Origin: Halictus rubicundus
Taxonomy: Eukaryota; Arthropoda; Insecta; Hymenoptera; Halictidae
DNA: 64,000 bases
Assembly (NCBI RefSeq): GCF_050948215.1
Contig: NW_027488963.1
Coordinates: forward strand, 118,516 to 182,515
Direction: 5' to 3'
This document shows, one piece after another, positions 42,001-55,660 of the stretch (positions within the stretch are counted from its first letter, which is position 1; every line of letters starts with the position of its first letter). Position numbers and translations under genes: made by a program. Below the pieces are notes generated by a model. That model saw only the letters and a program-made list of their open reading frames with translations. It did no database searches and was not told where the DNA came from.

Positions 42001-42819
42001 ATAGGATAGAGGATAGGATAGGATAGAGGATACGATATAGGATTGGATAGGATAGAGGATAGAATAGGAGAGAGGATAGGATAGGATAGAGGATAGGATA
42101 GGATAGAGGATAGGATAGGATAGAGAATAGGATAGGATAGAGGATAGGATAGGATAGAGGATAGGATAGGATAGAGGATAGGATAGAATAGAGAATAGGA
42201 TATAGGATTGGATAGGATAGCGGATAGGATAGGATAGGATAGAGGATAGGATAGGATAGAGGATAGGATACGATAGAGGATAGGATAGGATAGAGGATAG
42301 GATAGGATAGAGGATAGGATAGGATAGGATAGAGGATAGGATAGGATAGAGGATAGGATATGATAGAGGATAGGATATAGGATTGGATAGAATAGAGGAT
42401 AGGATAGAGGATAGGATAGGATAGAGAATAGGTTAGGATAGAGGATAGGATATCATAGAGGGTAGGATAGGATAGAGAATAGGATATAGGATTGGATAGG
42501 ATAGAGGATAGAATAGGATAGAGGATAGGATAGGATAGAGGATAGGATAGGATAGAGGATAGGATAGGATAGAGGATAGGATAGGATAGAGGATTGGATA
42601 GGATAGAGGATAGGATAGGATAGAGGATAGGATAGGATAGAGGATAGGATACGATAGAGGATAGCATAGGATAGAGGATAGGATAGGATAGAGAATAGGA
42701 TAGGATAGAGCATAGGATAGGATAAACGATAGGATAGGATAGAGGATACGATAGGATAGAGGATACGATAGGATAGAGGATAGGATAGGATAGAGGATAG
42801 GATACGATAGGATAGAGGA

Positions 42820-45800
42820 TAGGATAGGATAGAGGATAGGATCTGATAGAGGATAGGATAGGGTAGAGGATAGGATAGGATGGAGAATAGGATATAGGAT
42901 TGGATAGGATAGAGGATAGGATAGAGGATAGGATAGGATAGGATAGAGGATAGGATAGGATCGAGAATAGGTTAGGATAGAGGATAGGATATCATAGAGG
43001 ATAGGATAGGATAGAGAATAGGATATAGGATTGGATAGGATAGCGGATAGTATAGGATAGAGGATAGGATAGGATAGAGGATAGGATAGGATAGAGGATA
43101 GGATAGGATAGGATAGGATAGAGGATACGATAGGATAGAGGATAGGATAGGATAGAATAGAGAATAGGATATAGGATTGGATAGGATAGCGGATAGGATA
43201 GGATAGGATAGAGGATAGGATAGGATAGAGGATAGGATACGATAGAGGATAGGATAGGATAGAGGATAGGATAGGATAGAGGATAGGATAGGATAGGATA
43301 GAGGATAGGATAGGATAGAGGATAGGATATGATAGAGGATAGGATATAGGATTGGATAGAATAGAGGATAGGATAGAGGATAGGATAGGATAGAGAATAG
43401 GATAGGATAGAGCATAGGATAGGATAAACGATAGGATAGGATAGAGGATACGATAGGATAGAGGATACGATAGGATAGAGGATAGGATAGGATAGAGGAT
43501 AGGATACGATAGGATAGAGGATAGGATAGGATAGAGGATAGGATCTGATAGAGGATAGGATAGGGTAGAGGATAGGATAGGATAGAGGATAGGATACGAT
43601 AGAGGATAGCATAGGATAGAGGATAGGATAGGATAGAGAATAGGATAGGATAGAGCATAGGATAGGATAAACGATAGGATAGGATAGAGGATACGATAGG
43701 ATAGAGGATACGATAGGATAGAGGATAGGATAGGATAGAGGATAGGATATGATAGGATAGAGGATAGGATAGGATAGAGGATAGGATCTGATAGAGGATA
43801 GGATAGGGTAGAGGATAGGATAGGATGGAGAATAGGATATAGGATTGGATAGGATAGAGGATAGGATAGAGGATAGGATAGGATAGGATAGATGATAGGA
43901 TAGGATCGAGAATAGGTTAGGATAGAGGATAGGATATCATAGAGGATAGGATAGGATAGAGAATAGGATATAGGATTGGATAGGATAGCGGATAGTATAG
44001 GATAGAGGATAGGATAGGATAGAGGATAGGATAGGATAGAGGATAGGATAGGATAGGATAGGATAGAGGATAGGATAGGATAGGATAGGATAGAGGATAG
44101 GATAGGATAGAGGATAGGATAGGATAGTGGATAGGATAGGATAGAGGATAGGATAGGATAGAGGATAGGATAGGATAGAGGATAGGATAGGATAGAGGAT
44201 AGGATAGGATAGAGGATAGGATAGGATAGAGGATAGGATAGGATAGAGAATAGGTTAGGATAGAGGATAGGATATCATAGAGGATAGGATAGGATAGAGA
44301 ATAGGATATAGGATTGGATAGGATAGAGGATAGAATAGGATAGAGGATAGGATAGGATAGAGGATAGGATAGGATAGAGGATAGGATAGGATAGAGGATA
44401 GGATAGGATAGAGGATTGGATAGGATAGAGGATAGGATAGGATAGAGGATAGGATAGGATAGAGGATAGGATACGATAGAGGATAGCATAGGATAGAGGA
44501 TAGGATAGGATAGAGAATAGGATAGGATAGAGGATAGGATAGGATAGAGGATAGGATAGGATAGAGGATAGGATAGGATAGGGGATAGGATAGGATAGAG
44601 GATATGATAGGATAGACGATAGGATAGGATAGAGGATAGGATAGGATAGGATGGAGGATAGGATAGGATAGAGAATAGGTTAGGATAGAGGATAGGATAT
44701 CATAGAGGATAGGATAGGATAGAGAATAGGATATAGGATTGGATAGGATAGAGGATAGAATAGGATAGAGGATAGGATAGGATAGAGGATAGGATAGGAT
44801 ACAGGATAGGATAGGATAGAGGATAGGATAGGATAGAGAATAGGATAGGATAGAGGATAGGATAGGATAGAGAATAGGATAGGATAGAGGATAGGATAGG
44901 ATAGAGGATAGGATAGGATAGAGGATAGGATAGGATAGAGGATAGTATAGGATAGAGGATAGGATATCATAGAGGATAGGATAGGATAGAGAATAGGATA
45001 TAGGATTGGATAGGATAGCGGATAGGATAGGATAGAGGATAGGATAGGATAAAGGATAGGATACGATAGTGGATAGCATAGGATAGAGGATAGGATAGGA
45101 TAGAGAATAGGATAGGATAGAGGATAGGATAGGATAGAGGATAGGATAGGATAGGGGATAGGATAGGATAGAGGATATGATAGGATAGAGGATAGGATAG
45201 GATAGAGGATAGGATAGAATAGAGGACAGGATAGGATAGAGAATAGGATATAGGATTGGATAGGATAGAGGATAGAATAGGATAGAGGATAGGATAGGAT
45301 AGCGGATAGGATATGTTAGAGGATAGGATAGGATAGAGGATAGGATAGGATAAACGATAGGATAGGATAGAGGATAGAGGATAGGATAGAGGATAGGATA
45401 GAGGATAGGATAGAGGATAGGATAGGATAGAGAATAGGTTAGGATAGAGGATAGGATATCATAGAGGATAGGATAGGATAGAGAATAGGATATAGGATTG
45501 GATAGGATAGAGGATAGGATATGATAGAGGATAGGATAGGATAGAGGATAGGATAGGATAGAGGATAGGATAGGATAGAGGATAGGATAGGATAGAGGAT
45601 AGGATAGGATAGAGGATAGGATAGGATAGAGGATAGGATAGGATAGAGGATAGGATAGGATAGAGAATAGGATAGGATAGAGGATAGGATAGGATAGAGG
45701 ATAGGATAGGATAAACGATAGGATAGGATAGAGGATAGGATATGATAGAGGATAGGATAAGATAGAGGATAGGATAGGATAGGATAGAGGATAGGATAGG

Positions 45801-46490
45801 ATAGAGGATAGGATAGGATAGAGGATAAGATAGGATAGAGGATAGGATCGGATGGAGAATAGGATAGGATAGAGGATAGGATAGGATAGAGAATAGGATA
45901 GGATAGAGAATAGGATACGATAGAGGATAGGATAGGATAAACGATAGGATAGGATAGAGGATAGGATATGATAGAGGATAGGATAAGATAGAGGATAGGA
46001 TAGGATAGGATAGAGGATAGGATAGGATAGAGGATAGGATAGGATAGAGGATAAGATAGGATAGAGGATAGGATCGGATGGAGAATAGGATAGGATAGAG
46101 GATAGGATAGGATAGAGAATAGGATAGGATAGAGAATAGGATAGGATAGAGGATAATATACGATAGAGGATAGGATAGGATAGAGGATAGGATAGGATAG
46201 AGGATAGGATAGGATAGAGAATAGGATAGGATAGAGGATTGGATAAGATAAACGATAGGATAGGATAGAGGATACGATAGGATAGAGGATAGGATAGGAT
46301 AGAGGATAGGATAGGATAGTGGATAGGATAGGATAGAGGATAGGATAGGATAGAGGATACGATATAGGATTGGATAGGATAGAGGATAGAATAGGAGAGA
46401 GGATAGGATAGGATAGAGGATAGGATAGGATAGAGGATAGGATAGGATAGAGAATAGGATAGGATAGAGGATAGGATAGGATAGAGGATA
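42820..46490 (+). repeat. 3.7-kb block duplicated at about +10.8 kb (right copy)
   Basis: This is the partner of 32000-35700. It overlaps the 2440-bp tandem pair starting near 44375, showing that duplications of different age and size are superimposed. Confidence 0.8.
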
Positions 46491-46495
46491 GGATA
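44375..46495 (+). repeat. 2.1-kb tandem repeat, offset 2440/2423 (left copy)
   Basis: This copy matches about 46815-48918. The offset is 2440 bp at GAGGATTGG (about 44411/46851), GATATC (44696/47136) and the k=2 run near 45380/47820. It drops to 2423 bp at TAATATACG (46154/48577) and TACGATATAGG (46358/48781), because the left copy has one extra 17-bp GAGAATAGG unit near 46130. Confidence 0.8.
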
Positions 46496-46814
46496 GGATA
46501 GGATAGAGGATAGGATAGGATAGAGGATAGGATAGGATAGAGGATAAGATAGGATAGAGGATAGGATCGGATGGAGAATAGGATAGGATAGAGGATAGGA
46601 TAGGATAGAGAATAGGATAGGATAGAGAATAGGATACGATTGAGGATAGGATAGGATAAACGATAGGATAGGATAGAGGATAGGATATGATAGAGGATAG
46701 GATAAGATAGAGGATAGGATAGGATAGGATAGAGGATAGGATAGGATAGAGGATAGGATAGGATAGAGGATAAGATAGGATAGAGGATAGGATCGGATGG
46801 AGAATAGGATAGGA

Positions 46815-48918
46815 TAGAGGATAGGATAGGATAGAGGATAGGATAGGATAGAGGATTGGATAGGATAGAGGATAGGATAGGATAGAGGATAGGATAGGAT
46901 AGAGGATAGGATACGATAGAGGATAGCATAGGATAGAGGATAGGATAGGATAGAGAATAGGATAGGATAGAGGATAGGATAGGATAGAGGATAGGATAGG
47001 ATAGAGGATAGGATAGGATAGGGGATAGGATAGGATAGAGGATATGATAGGATAGACGATAGGATAGGATAGAGGATAGGATAGGATAGGATGGAGGATA
47101 GGATAGGATAGAGAATAGGTTAGGATAGAGGATAGGATATCATAGAGGATAGGATAGGATAGAGAATAGGATATAGGATTGGATAGGATAGAGGATAGAA
47201 TAGGATAGAGGATAGGATAGGATAGAGGATAGGATAGGATACAGGATAGGATAGGATAGAGGATAGGATAGGATAGAGAATAGGATAGGATAGAGGATAG
47301 GATAGGATAGAGAATAGGATAGGATAGAGGATAGGATAGGATAGAGGATAGGATAGGATAGAGGATAGGATAGGATAGAGGATAGTATAGGATAGAGGAT
47401 AGGATATCATAGAGGATAGGATGGGATAGAGAATAGGATATAGGATTGGATAGGATAGCGGATAGGATAGGATAGAGGATAGGATAGGATAAAGGATAGG
47501 ATACGATAGAGGATAGCATAGGATAGAGGATAGGATAGGATAGAGAATAGGATAGGATAGAGGATAGGATAGGATAGAGGATAGGATAGGATAGGGGATA
47601 GGATAGGATAGAGGATATGATAGGATAGAGGATAGGATAGGATAGAGGATAGGATAGAATAGAGGACAGGATAGGATAGAGAATAGGATATAGGATTGGA
47701 TAGGATAGAGGATAGAATAGGATAGAGGATAGGATAGGATAGCGGATAGGATATGTTAGAGGATAGGATAGGATAGAGGATAGGATAGGATAAACGATAG
47801 GATAGGATAGAGGATAGAGGATAGGATAGAGGATAGGATAGAGGATAGGATAGAGGATAGGATAGGATAGAGAATAGGTTAGGATAGAGGATAGGATATC
47901 ATAGAGGATAGGATAGGATAGAGAATAGGATATAGGATTGGATAGGATAGAGGATAGGATATGATAGAGGATAGGATAGGATAGAGGATAGGATAGGATA
48001 GAGGATAGGATAGGATAGAGGATAGGATAGGATAGAGGATAGGATAGGATAGAGGATAGGATAGGATAGAGGATAGGATAGGATAGAGGATAGGATAGGA
48101 TAGAGAATAGGATAGGATAGAGGATAGGATAGGATAGAGGATAGGATAGGATAAACGATAGGATAGGATAGAGGATAGGATATGATAGAGGATAGGATAA
48201 GATAGAGGATAGGATAGGATAGGATAGAGGATAGGATAGGATAGAGGATAGGATAGGATAGAGGATAAGATAGGATAGAGGATAGGATCGGATGGAGAAT
48301 AGGATAGGATAGAGGATAGGATAGGATAGAGAATAGGATAGGATAGAGAATAGGATACGATAGAGGATAGGATAGGATAAACGATAGGATAGGATAGAGG
48401 ATAGGATATGATAGAGGATAGGATAAGATAGAGGATAGGATAGGATAGGATAGAGGATAGGATAGGATAGAGGATAGGATAGGATAGAGGATAAGATAGG
48501 ATAGAGGATAGGATCGGATGGAGAATAGGATAGGATAGAGGATAGGATAGGATAGAGAATAGGATAGGATAGAGGATAATATACGATAGAGGATAGGATA
48601 GGATAGAGGATAGGATAGGATAGAGGATAGGATAGGATAGAGAATAGGATAGGATAGAGGATTGGATAGGATAAACGATAGGATAGGATAGAGGATACGA
48701 TAGGATAGAGGATAGGATAGGATAGAGGATAGGATAGGATAGTGGATAGGATAGGATAGAGGATAGGATAGGATAGAGGATACGATATAGGATTGGATAG
48801 GATAGAGGATAGAATAGGAGAGAGGATAGGATAGGATAGAGGATAGGATAGGATAGAGGATAGGATAGGATAGAGAATAGGATAGGATAGAGGATAGGAT
48901 AGGATAGAGGATAGGATA
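46815..48918 (+). repeat. 2.1-kb tandem repeat, offset 2440/2423 (right copy)
   Basis: This is the right partner of 44375-46495. The match fails near 48918, where GATAGAATAGAGAATAGG replaces the left copy's GATAGG series. A short k=2 run at about 47812-47860 corresponds to the one at about 45372-45420; a similar run stands near 50875-50925. Confidence 0.78.
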
Positions 48919-51900
48919 GGATAGAGGATAGGATAGAATAGAGAATAGGATATAGGATTGGATAGGATAGCGGATAGGATAGGATAGAGGATAGGATAGG
49001 ATAGAGGATAGGATAGGATAGAGGATAGGATAGGATAGAGGATAGGATCGGATGGAGAATAGGATAGGATAGAGGATAGGATAGGATAGAGAATAGGATA
49101 GGATAGAGAATAGGATACGATTGAGGATAGGATAGGATAAACGATAGGATAGGATAGAGGATAGGATATGATAGAGGATAGGATAAGATAGAGGATAGGA
49201 TAGGATAGGATAGAGGATAGGATAGGATAGAGGATAGGATAGGATAGAGGATAAGATAGGATAGAGGATAGGATCGGATGGAGAATAGGATAGGATAGAG
49301 GATAGGATAGGATAGAGAATAGGATAGGATAGAGAATAGGATAGGATAGAGGATAATATACGATAGAGGATAGGATAGGATAGAGGATAGGATAGGATAG
49401 AGGATAGGATAGGATAGAGGATAGGATAGGATAGAGAATAGGATAGGATAGAGGATTGGATAGGATAAACGATAGGATAGGATAGAGGATACGATAGGAT
49501 AGAGGATAGGATAGGATAGAGGATAGGATAGGATAGTGGATAGGATAGGATAGAGGATAGGATAGGATAGAGGATACGATATAGGATTGGATAGGATAGA
49601 GGATAGAATAGGAGAGAGGATAGGATAGGATAGAGGATAGGATAGGATAGAGGATAGGATAGGATAGAGAATAGGATAGGATAGAGGATAGGATAGGATA
49701 GAGGATAGGATAGGATAGAGGATAGGATAGAATAGAGAATAGGATATAGGATTGGATAGGATAGCGGATAGGATAGGATAGAGGATAGGATAGGATAGAG
49801 GATAGGATAGGATAGAGGATAGGATACGATAGAGGTTAGGATAGGATAGAGGATAGGATAGGATAGAGGATAGGATAGGATAGGATAGAGGATAGGATAG
49901 GATAGAGGATAGGATATGATAGAGGATAGGATATAGGATTGGATAGGATAGAGGATAGGATATGATAGAGGATAGGATATAGGATTGGATAGAATAGAGG
50001 ATAGGATAGAGGATAGGATAGGATAGAGAATAGGATAGGATAGAGCATAGGATAGGATAAACGATAGGATAGGATAGAGGATACGATAGGATAGAGGATA
50101 CGATAGGATAGAGGATAGGATAGGATAGAGGATAGGATACGATAGGATAGAGGATAGGATAGGATAGAGGATAGGATCTGATAGAGGATAGGATAGGATA
50201 GAGGATAGGATAGGATGGAGAATAGGATATAGGATTGGATAGGATAGAGGATAGGATAGAGGATAGGATAGGATAGGATAGAGGATAGGATAGGATAGAG
50301 GATAGGATAGGATAGGATAGAGGATAGGATAGGATAGAGGATAGGATAGGATAGAGGATAAGATAGGATAGAGGATAGGATAGGATAGAGGATAGGATAG
50401 GATAGAGGATAGGATAGGATAGAGGATAGGATAGGATAGAGGATAGTATAGGATAGAGGATAGGATATCATAGAGGATAGGATAGGATAGAGAATAGGAT
50501 ATAGGATTGGATAGGATAGCGGATAGGATAGGATAGAGGATAGGATAGGATAAAGGATAGGATACGATAGAGGATAGCATAGGATAGAGGATAGGATAGG
50601 ATAGAGAATAGGATAGGATAGAGGATAGGATAGGATAGAGGATAGGATAGGATAGGGGATAGGATAGGATAGAGGATATGATAGGATAGAGGATAGGATA
50701 GGATAGAGGATAGGATAGAATAGAGGACAGGATAGGATAGAGAATAGGATATAGGATTGGATAGGATAGAGGATAGAATAGGATAGAGGATAGGATAGGA
50801 TAGCGGATAGGATATGTTAGAGGATAGGATAGGATAGAGGATAGGATAGGATAAACGATAGGATAGGATAGAGGATAGAGGATAGGATAGAGGATAGGAT
50901 AGAGGATAGGATAGAGGATAGGATAGGATAGAGAATAGGTTAGGATAGAGGATAGGATATCATAGAGGATAGGATAGGATAGAGAATAGGATATAGGATT
51001 GGATAGGATAGAGGATAGGATATGATAGAGGATAGGATAGGATAGAGGATAGGATAGGATAGAGGATAGGATAGGATAGAGGATAGGATAGGATAGAGGA
51101 TAGGATAGGATAGAGGATAGGATAGGATAGAGGATAGGATAGGATAGAGGATAGGATAGGATAGAGAATAGGATAGGATAGAGGATAGGATAGGATAGAG
51201 GATAGGATAGGATAAACGATAGGATAGGATAGAGGATAGGATATGATAGAGGATAGGATAAGATAGAGGATAGGATAGGATAGGATAGAGGATAGGATAG
51301 GATAGAGGATAGGATAGGATAGAGGATAAGATAGGATAGAGGATAGGATCGGATGGAGAATAGGATAGGATAGAGGATAGGATAGGATAGAGAATAGGAT
51401 AGGATAGAGAATAGGATACGATAGAGGATAGGATAGGATAAACGATAGGATAGGATAGAGGATAGGATATGATAGAGGATAGGATAAGATAGAGGATAGG
51501 ATAGGATAGGATAGAGGATAGGATAGGATAGAGGATAGGATCGGATGGAGAATAGGATAGGATAGAGGATAGGATAGGATAGAGAATAGGATAGGATAGA
51601 GGATAATATACGATAGAGGATAGGATAGGATAGAGGATAGGATAGGATAGAGGATAGGATAGGATAGAGAATAGGATAGGATAGAGGATTGGATAGGATA
51701 AACGATAGGATAGGATAGAGGATACGATAGGATAGAGGATAGGATAGGATAGAGGATAGGATAGGATAGTGGATAGGATAGGATAGAGGATAGGATAGGA
51801 TAGAGGATACGATATAGGATTGGATAGGATAGAGGATAGAATAGGAGAGAGGATAGGATAGGATAGAGGATAGGATAGGATAGAGGATAGGATAGGATAG

Positions 51901-52149
51901 AGAATAGGATAGGATAGAGGATAGGATAGGATAGAGGATAGGATAGGATAGAGGATAGGATAGAATAGAGAATAGGATATAGGATTGGATAGGATAGCGG
52001 ATAGGATAGGATAGAGGATAGGATAGGATAGAGGATAGGATAGGATAGAGGATAGGATAGGATAGGATAGAGGATAGGATAGGATAGAGGATAGGATAGG
52101 ATAGAGGATAAGATAGGATAGAGGATAGGATCGGATGGAGAATAGGATA
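48919..52149 (+). repeat. Domain B satellite between tandem pairs
   Basis: Satellite throughout, with TACGATATAGG at 49575 and 51808, GATAAACG units, GGATCGGATGG modules and a short 12-bp run near 50880. It repeats modules already met at 24-36 kb, but I did not fix block boundaries. No non-satellite sequence seen. Confidence 0.6.
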
Positions 52150-53812
52150 GGATAGAGGATAGGATAGGATAGAGAATAGGATAGGATAGAGAATAGGATA
52201 CGATTGAGGATAGGATAGGATAAACGATAGGATAGGATAGAGGATAGGATATGATAGAGGATAGGATAAGATAGAGGATAGGATAGGATAGGATAGAGGA
52301 TAGGATAGGATAGAGGATAGGATAGGATAGAGGATAAGATAGGATAGAGGATAGGATCGGATGGAGAATAGGATAGGATAGAGGATAGGATAGGATAGAG
52401 AATAGGATAGGATAGAGAATAGGATAGGATAGAGGATAATATACGATAGAGGATAGGATAGGATAGAGGATAGGATAGGATAGAGGATAGGATAGGATAG
52501 AGGATAGGATAGGATAGAGAATAGGATAGGATAGAGGATTGGATAGGATAAACGATAGGATAGGATAGAGGATACGATAGGATAGAGGATAGGATAGGAT
52601 AGAGGATAGGATAGGATAGTGGATAGGATAGGATAGAGGATAGGATAGGATAGAGGATACGATATAGGATTGGATAGGATAGAGGATAGAATAGGAGAGA
52701 GGATAGGATAGGATAGAGGATAGGATAGGATAGAGGATAGGATAGGATAGAGAATAGGATAGGATAGAGGATAGGATAGGATAGAGGATAGGATAGGATA
52801 GAGGATAGGATAGAATAGAGAATAGGATATAGGATTGGATAGGATAGCGGATAGGATAGGATAGAGGATAGGATAGGATAGAGGATAGGATAGGATAGAG
52901 GATAGGATACGATAGAGGATAGGATAGGATAGAGGATAGGATAGGATAGAGGATAGGATAGGATAGGATAGAGGATAGGATAGGATAGAGGATAGGATAT
53001 GATAGAGGATAGGATATAGGATTGGATAGGATAGAGGATAGGATATGATAGAGGATAGGATATAGGATTGGATAGAATAGAGGATAGGATAGAGGATAGG
53101 ATAGGATAGAGAATAGGATAGGATAGAGCATAGGATAGGATAAACGATAGGATAGGATAGAGGATACGATAGGATAGAGGATACGATAGGATAGAGGATA
53201 GGATAGGATAGAGGATAGGATACGATAGGATAGAGGATAGGATAGGATAGAGGATAGGATCTGATAGAGGATAGGATAGGATAGAGGATAGGATAGGATG
53301 GAGAATAGGATATAGGATTGGATAGGATAGAGGATAGGATAGAGGATAGGATAGGATAGGATAGAGGATAGGATAGGATAGAGGATAGGATAGGATAGAG
53401 GATAGGATAGGATAGAGGATAGGATAGGATAGAGGATAGGATAGGATAGGATAGGATAGAGGATAGGATAGGATAGTGGATAGGATAGGACAGAGGAGAG
53501 GATAGGATAGAGGATAGGATAGGATAGAGGATAGGATAGGATAGAGGATAGGATAGGATAGAGGATAGGATAGGATAGAGGATAGGATAGGATAGAGAAT
53601 AGGTTAGGATATAGGATAGGATATCATAGAGGATAGGATAGGATAGAGAATAGGATATAGGATTGGATAGGATAGAGGATAGAATAGGATAGAGGATAGG
53701 ATAGGATAGAGGATAGGATAGGATAGAGGATAGGATAGGATAGAGGATAGGATAGGATAGAGGATTGGATAGGATAGAGGATAGGATAGGATAGAGGATA
53801 GGATAGGATAGG
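52150..53812 (+). repeat. 1.66-kb repeat, offset 1848 (left copy)
   Basis: This copy pairs with 53998-55660 at exactly +1848: GATACGATTGAGG (52201/54049), TAATATACG (52437/54285), TACGATATAGG (52658/54506), and the unusual GGTTAGGATATAGGATAGG before GATATC (about 53604/55452). The match ends where GGATAGG at 53812 is replaced by CGATAG at 55660. Confidence 0.8.
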
Positions 53813-53997
53813 ATAGAGGATAGGATAGGATAGAGAATAGGATAGGATAGAGAATAGGATAGGATAGAGGATAATATACGATAGAGGATAGGATAGGATA
53901 GAGGATAGGATAGGATAGAGGATAGGATAGGATAGAGAATAGGATAGGATAGAGGATTGGATAGGATAAACGATAGGATAGGATAGAGGATACGATA

Positions 53998-55660
53998 GGA
54001 TAGAGGATAGGATAGGATAGAGAATAGGATAGGATAGAGAATAGGATACGATTGAGGATAGGATAGGATAAACGATAGGATAGGATAGAGGATAGGATAT
54101 GATAGAGGATAGGATAAGATAGAGGATAGGATAGGATAGGATAGAGGATAGGATAGGATAGAGGATAGGATAGGATAGAGGATAAGATAGGATAGAGGAT
54201 AGGATCGGATGGAGAATAGGATAGGATAGAGGATAGGATAGGATAGAGAATAGGATAGGATAGAGAATAGGATAGGATAGAGGATAATATACGATAGAGG
54301 ATAGGATAGGATAGAGGATAGGATAGGATAGAGGATAGGATAGGATAGAGGATAGGATAGGATAGAGAATAGGATAGGATAGAGGATTGGATAGGATAAA
54401 CGATAGGATAGGATAGAGGATACGATAGGATAGAGGATAGGATAGGATAGAGGATAGGATAGGATAGTGGATAGGATAGGATAGAGGATAGGATAGGATA
54501 GAGGATACGATATAGGATTGGATAGGATAGAGGATAGAATAGGAGAGAGGATAGGATAGGATAGAGGATAGGATAGGATAGAGGATAGGATAGGATAGAG
54601 AATAGGATAGGATAGAGGATAGGATAGGATAGAGGATAGGATAGGATAGAGGATAGGATAGAATAGAGAATAGGATATAGGATTGGATAGGATAGCGGAT
54701 AGGATAGGATAGAGGATAGGATAGGATAGAGGATAGGATAGGATAGAGGATAGGATACGATAGAGGATAGGATAGGATAGAGGATAGGATAGGATAGAGG
54801 ATAGGATAGGATAGGATAGAGGATAGGATAGGATAGAGGATAGGATATGATAGAGGATAGGATATAGGATTGGATAGGATAGAGGATAGGATATGATAGA
54901 GGATAGGATATAGGATTGGATAGAATAGAGGATAGGATAGAGGATAGGATAGGATAGAGAATAGGATAGGATAGAGCATAGGATAGGATAAACGATAGGA
55001 TAGGATAGAGGATACGATAGGATAGAGGATACGATAGGATAGAGGATAGGATAGGATAGAGGATAGGATACGATAGGATAGAGGATAGGATAGGATAGAG
55101 GATAGGATCTGATAGAGGATAGGATAGGATAGAGGATAGGATAGGATGGAGAATAGGATATAGGATTGGATAGGATAGAGGATAGGATAGAGGATAGGAT
55201 AGGATAGGATAGAGGATAGGATAGGATAGAGGATAGGATAGGATAGAGGATAGGATAGGATAGAGGATAGGATAGGATAGGATAGGATAGAGGATAGGAT
55301 AGGATAGAGGATAGGATAGGATAGTGGATAGGATAGGACAGAGGAGAGGATAGGATAGAGGATAGGATAGGATAGAGGATAGGATAGGATAGAGGATAGG
55401 ATAGGATAGAGGATAGGATAGGATAGAGGATAGGATAGGATAGAGAATAGGTTAGGATATAGGATAGGATATCATAGAGGATAGGATAGGATAGAGAATA
55501 GGATATAGGATTGGATAGGATAGAGGATAGAATAGGATAGAGGATAGGATAGGATAGAGGATAGGATAGGATAGAGGATAGGATAGGATAGAGGATAGGA
55601 TAGGATAGAGGATTGGATAGGATAGAGGATAGGATAGGATAGAGGATAGGATAGGATAGA
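53998..55660 (+). repeat. 1.66-kb repeat, offset 1848 (right copy)
   Basis: This is the partner of 52150-53812. About 185 bp of other satellite separates the two copies, containing its own GAGAATAGG and TAATATACG (near 53872), itself a piece of the same module type. Confidence 0.8.
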
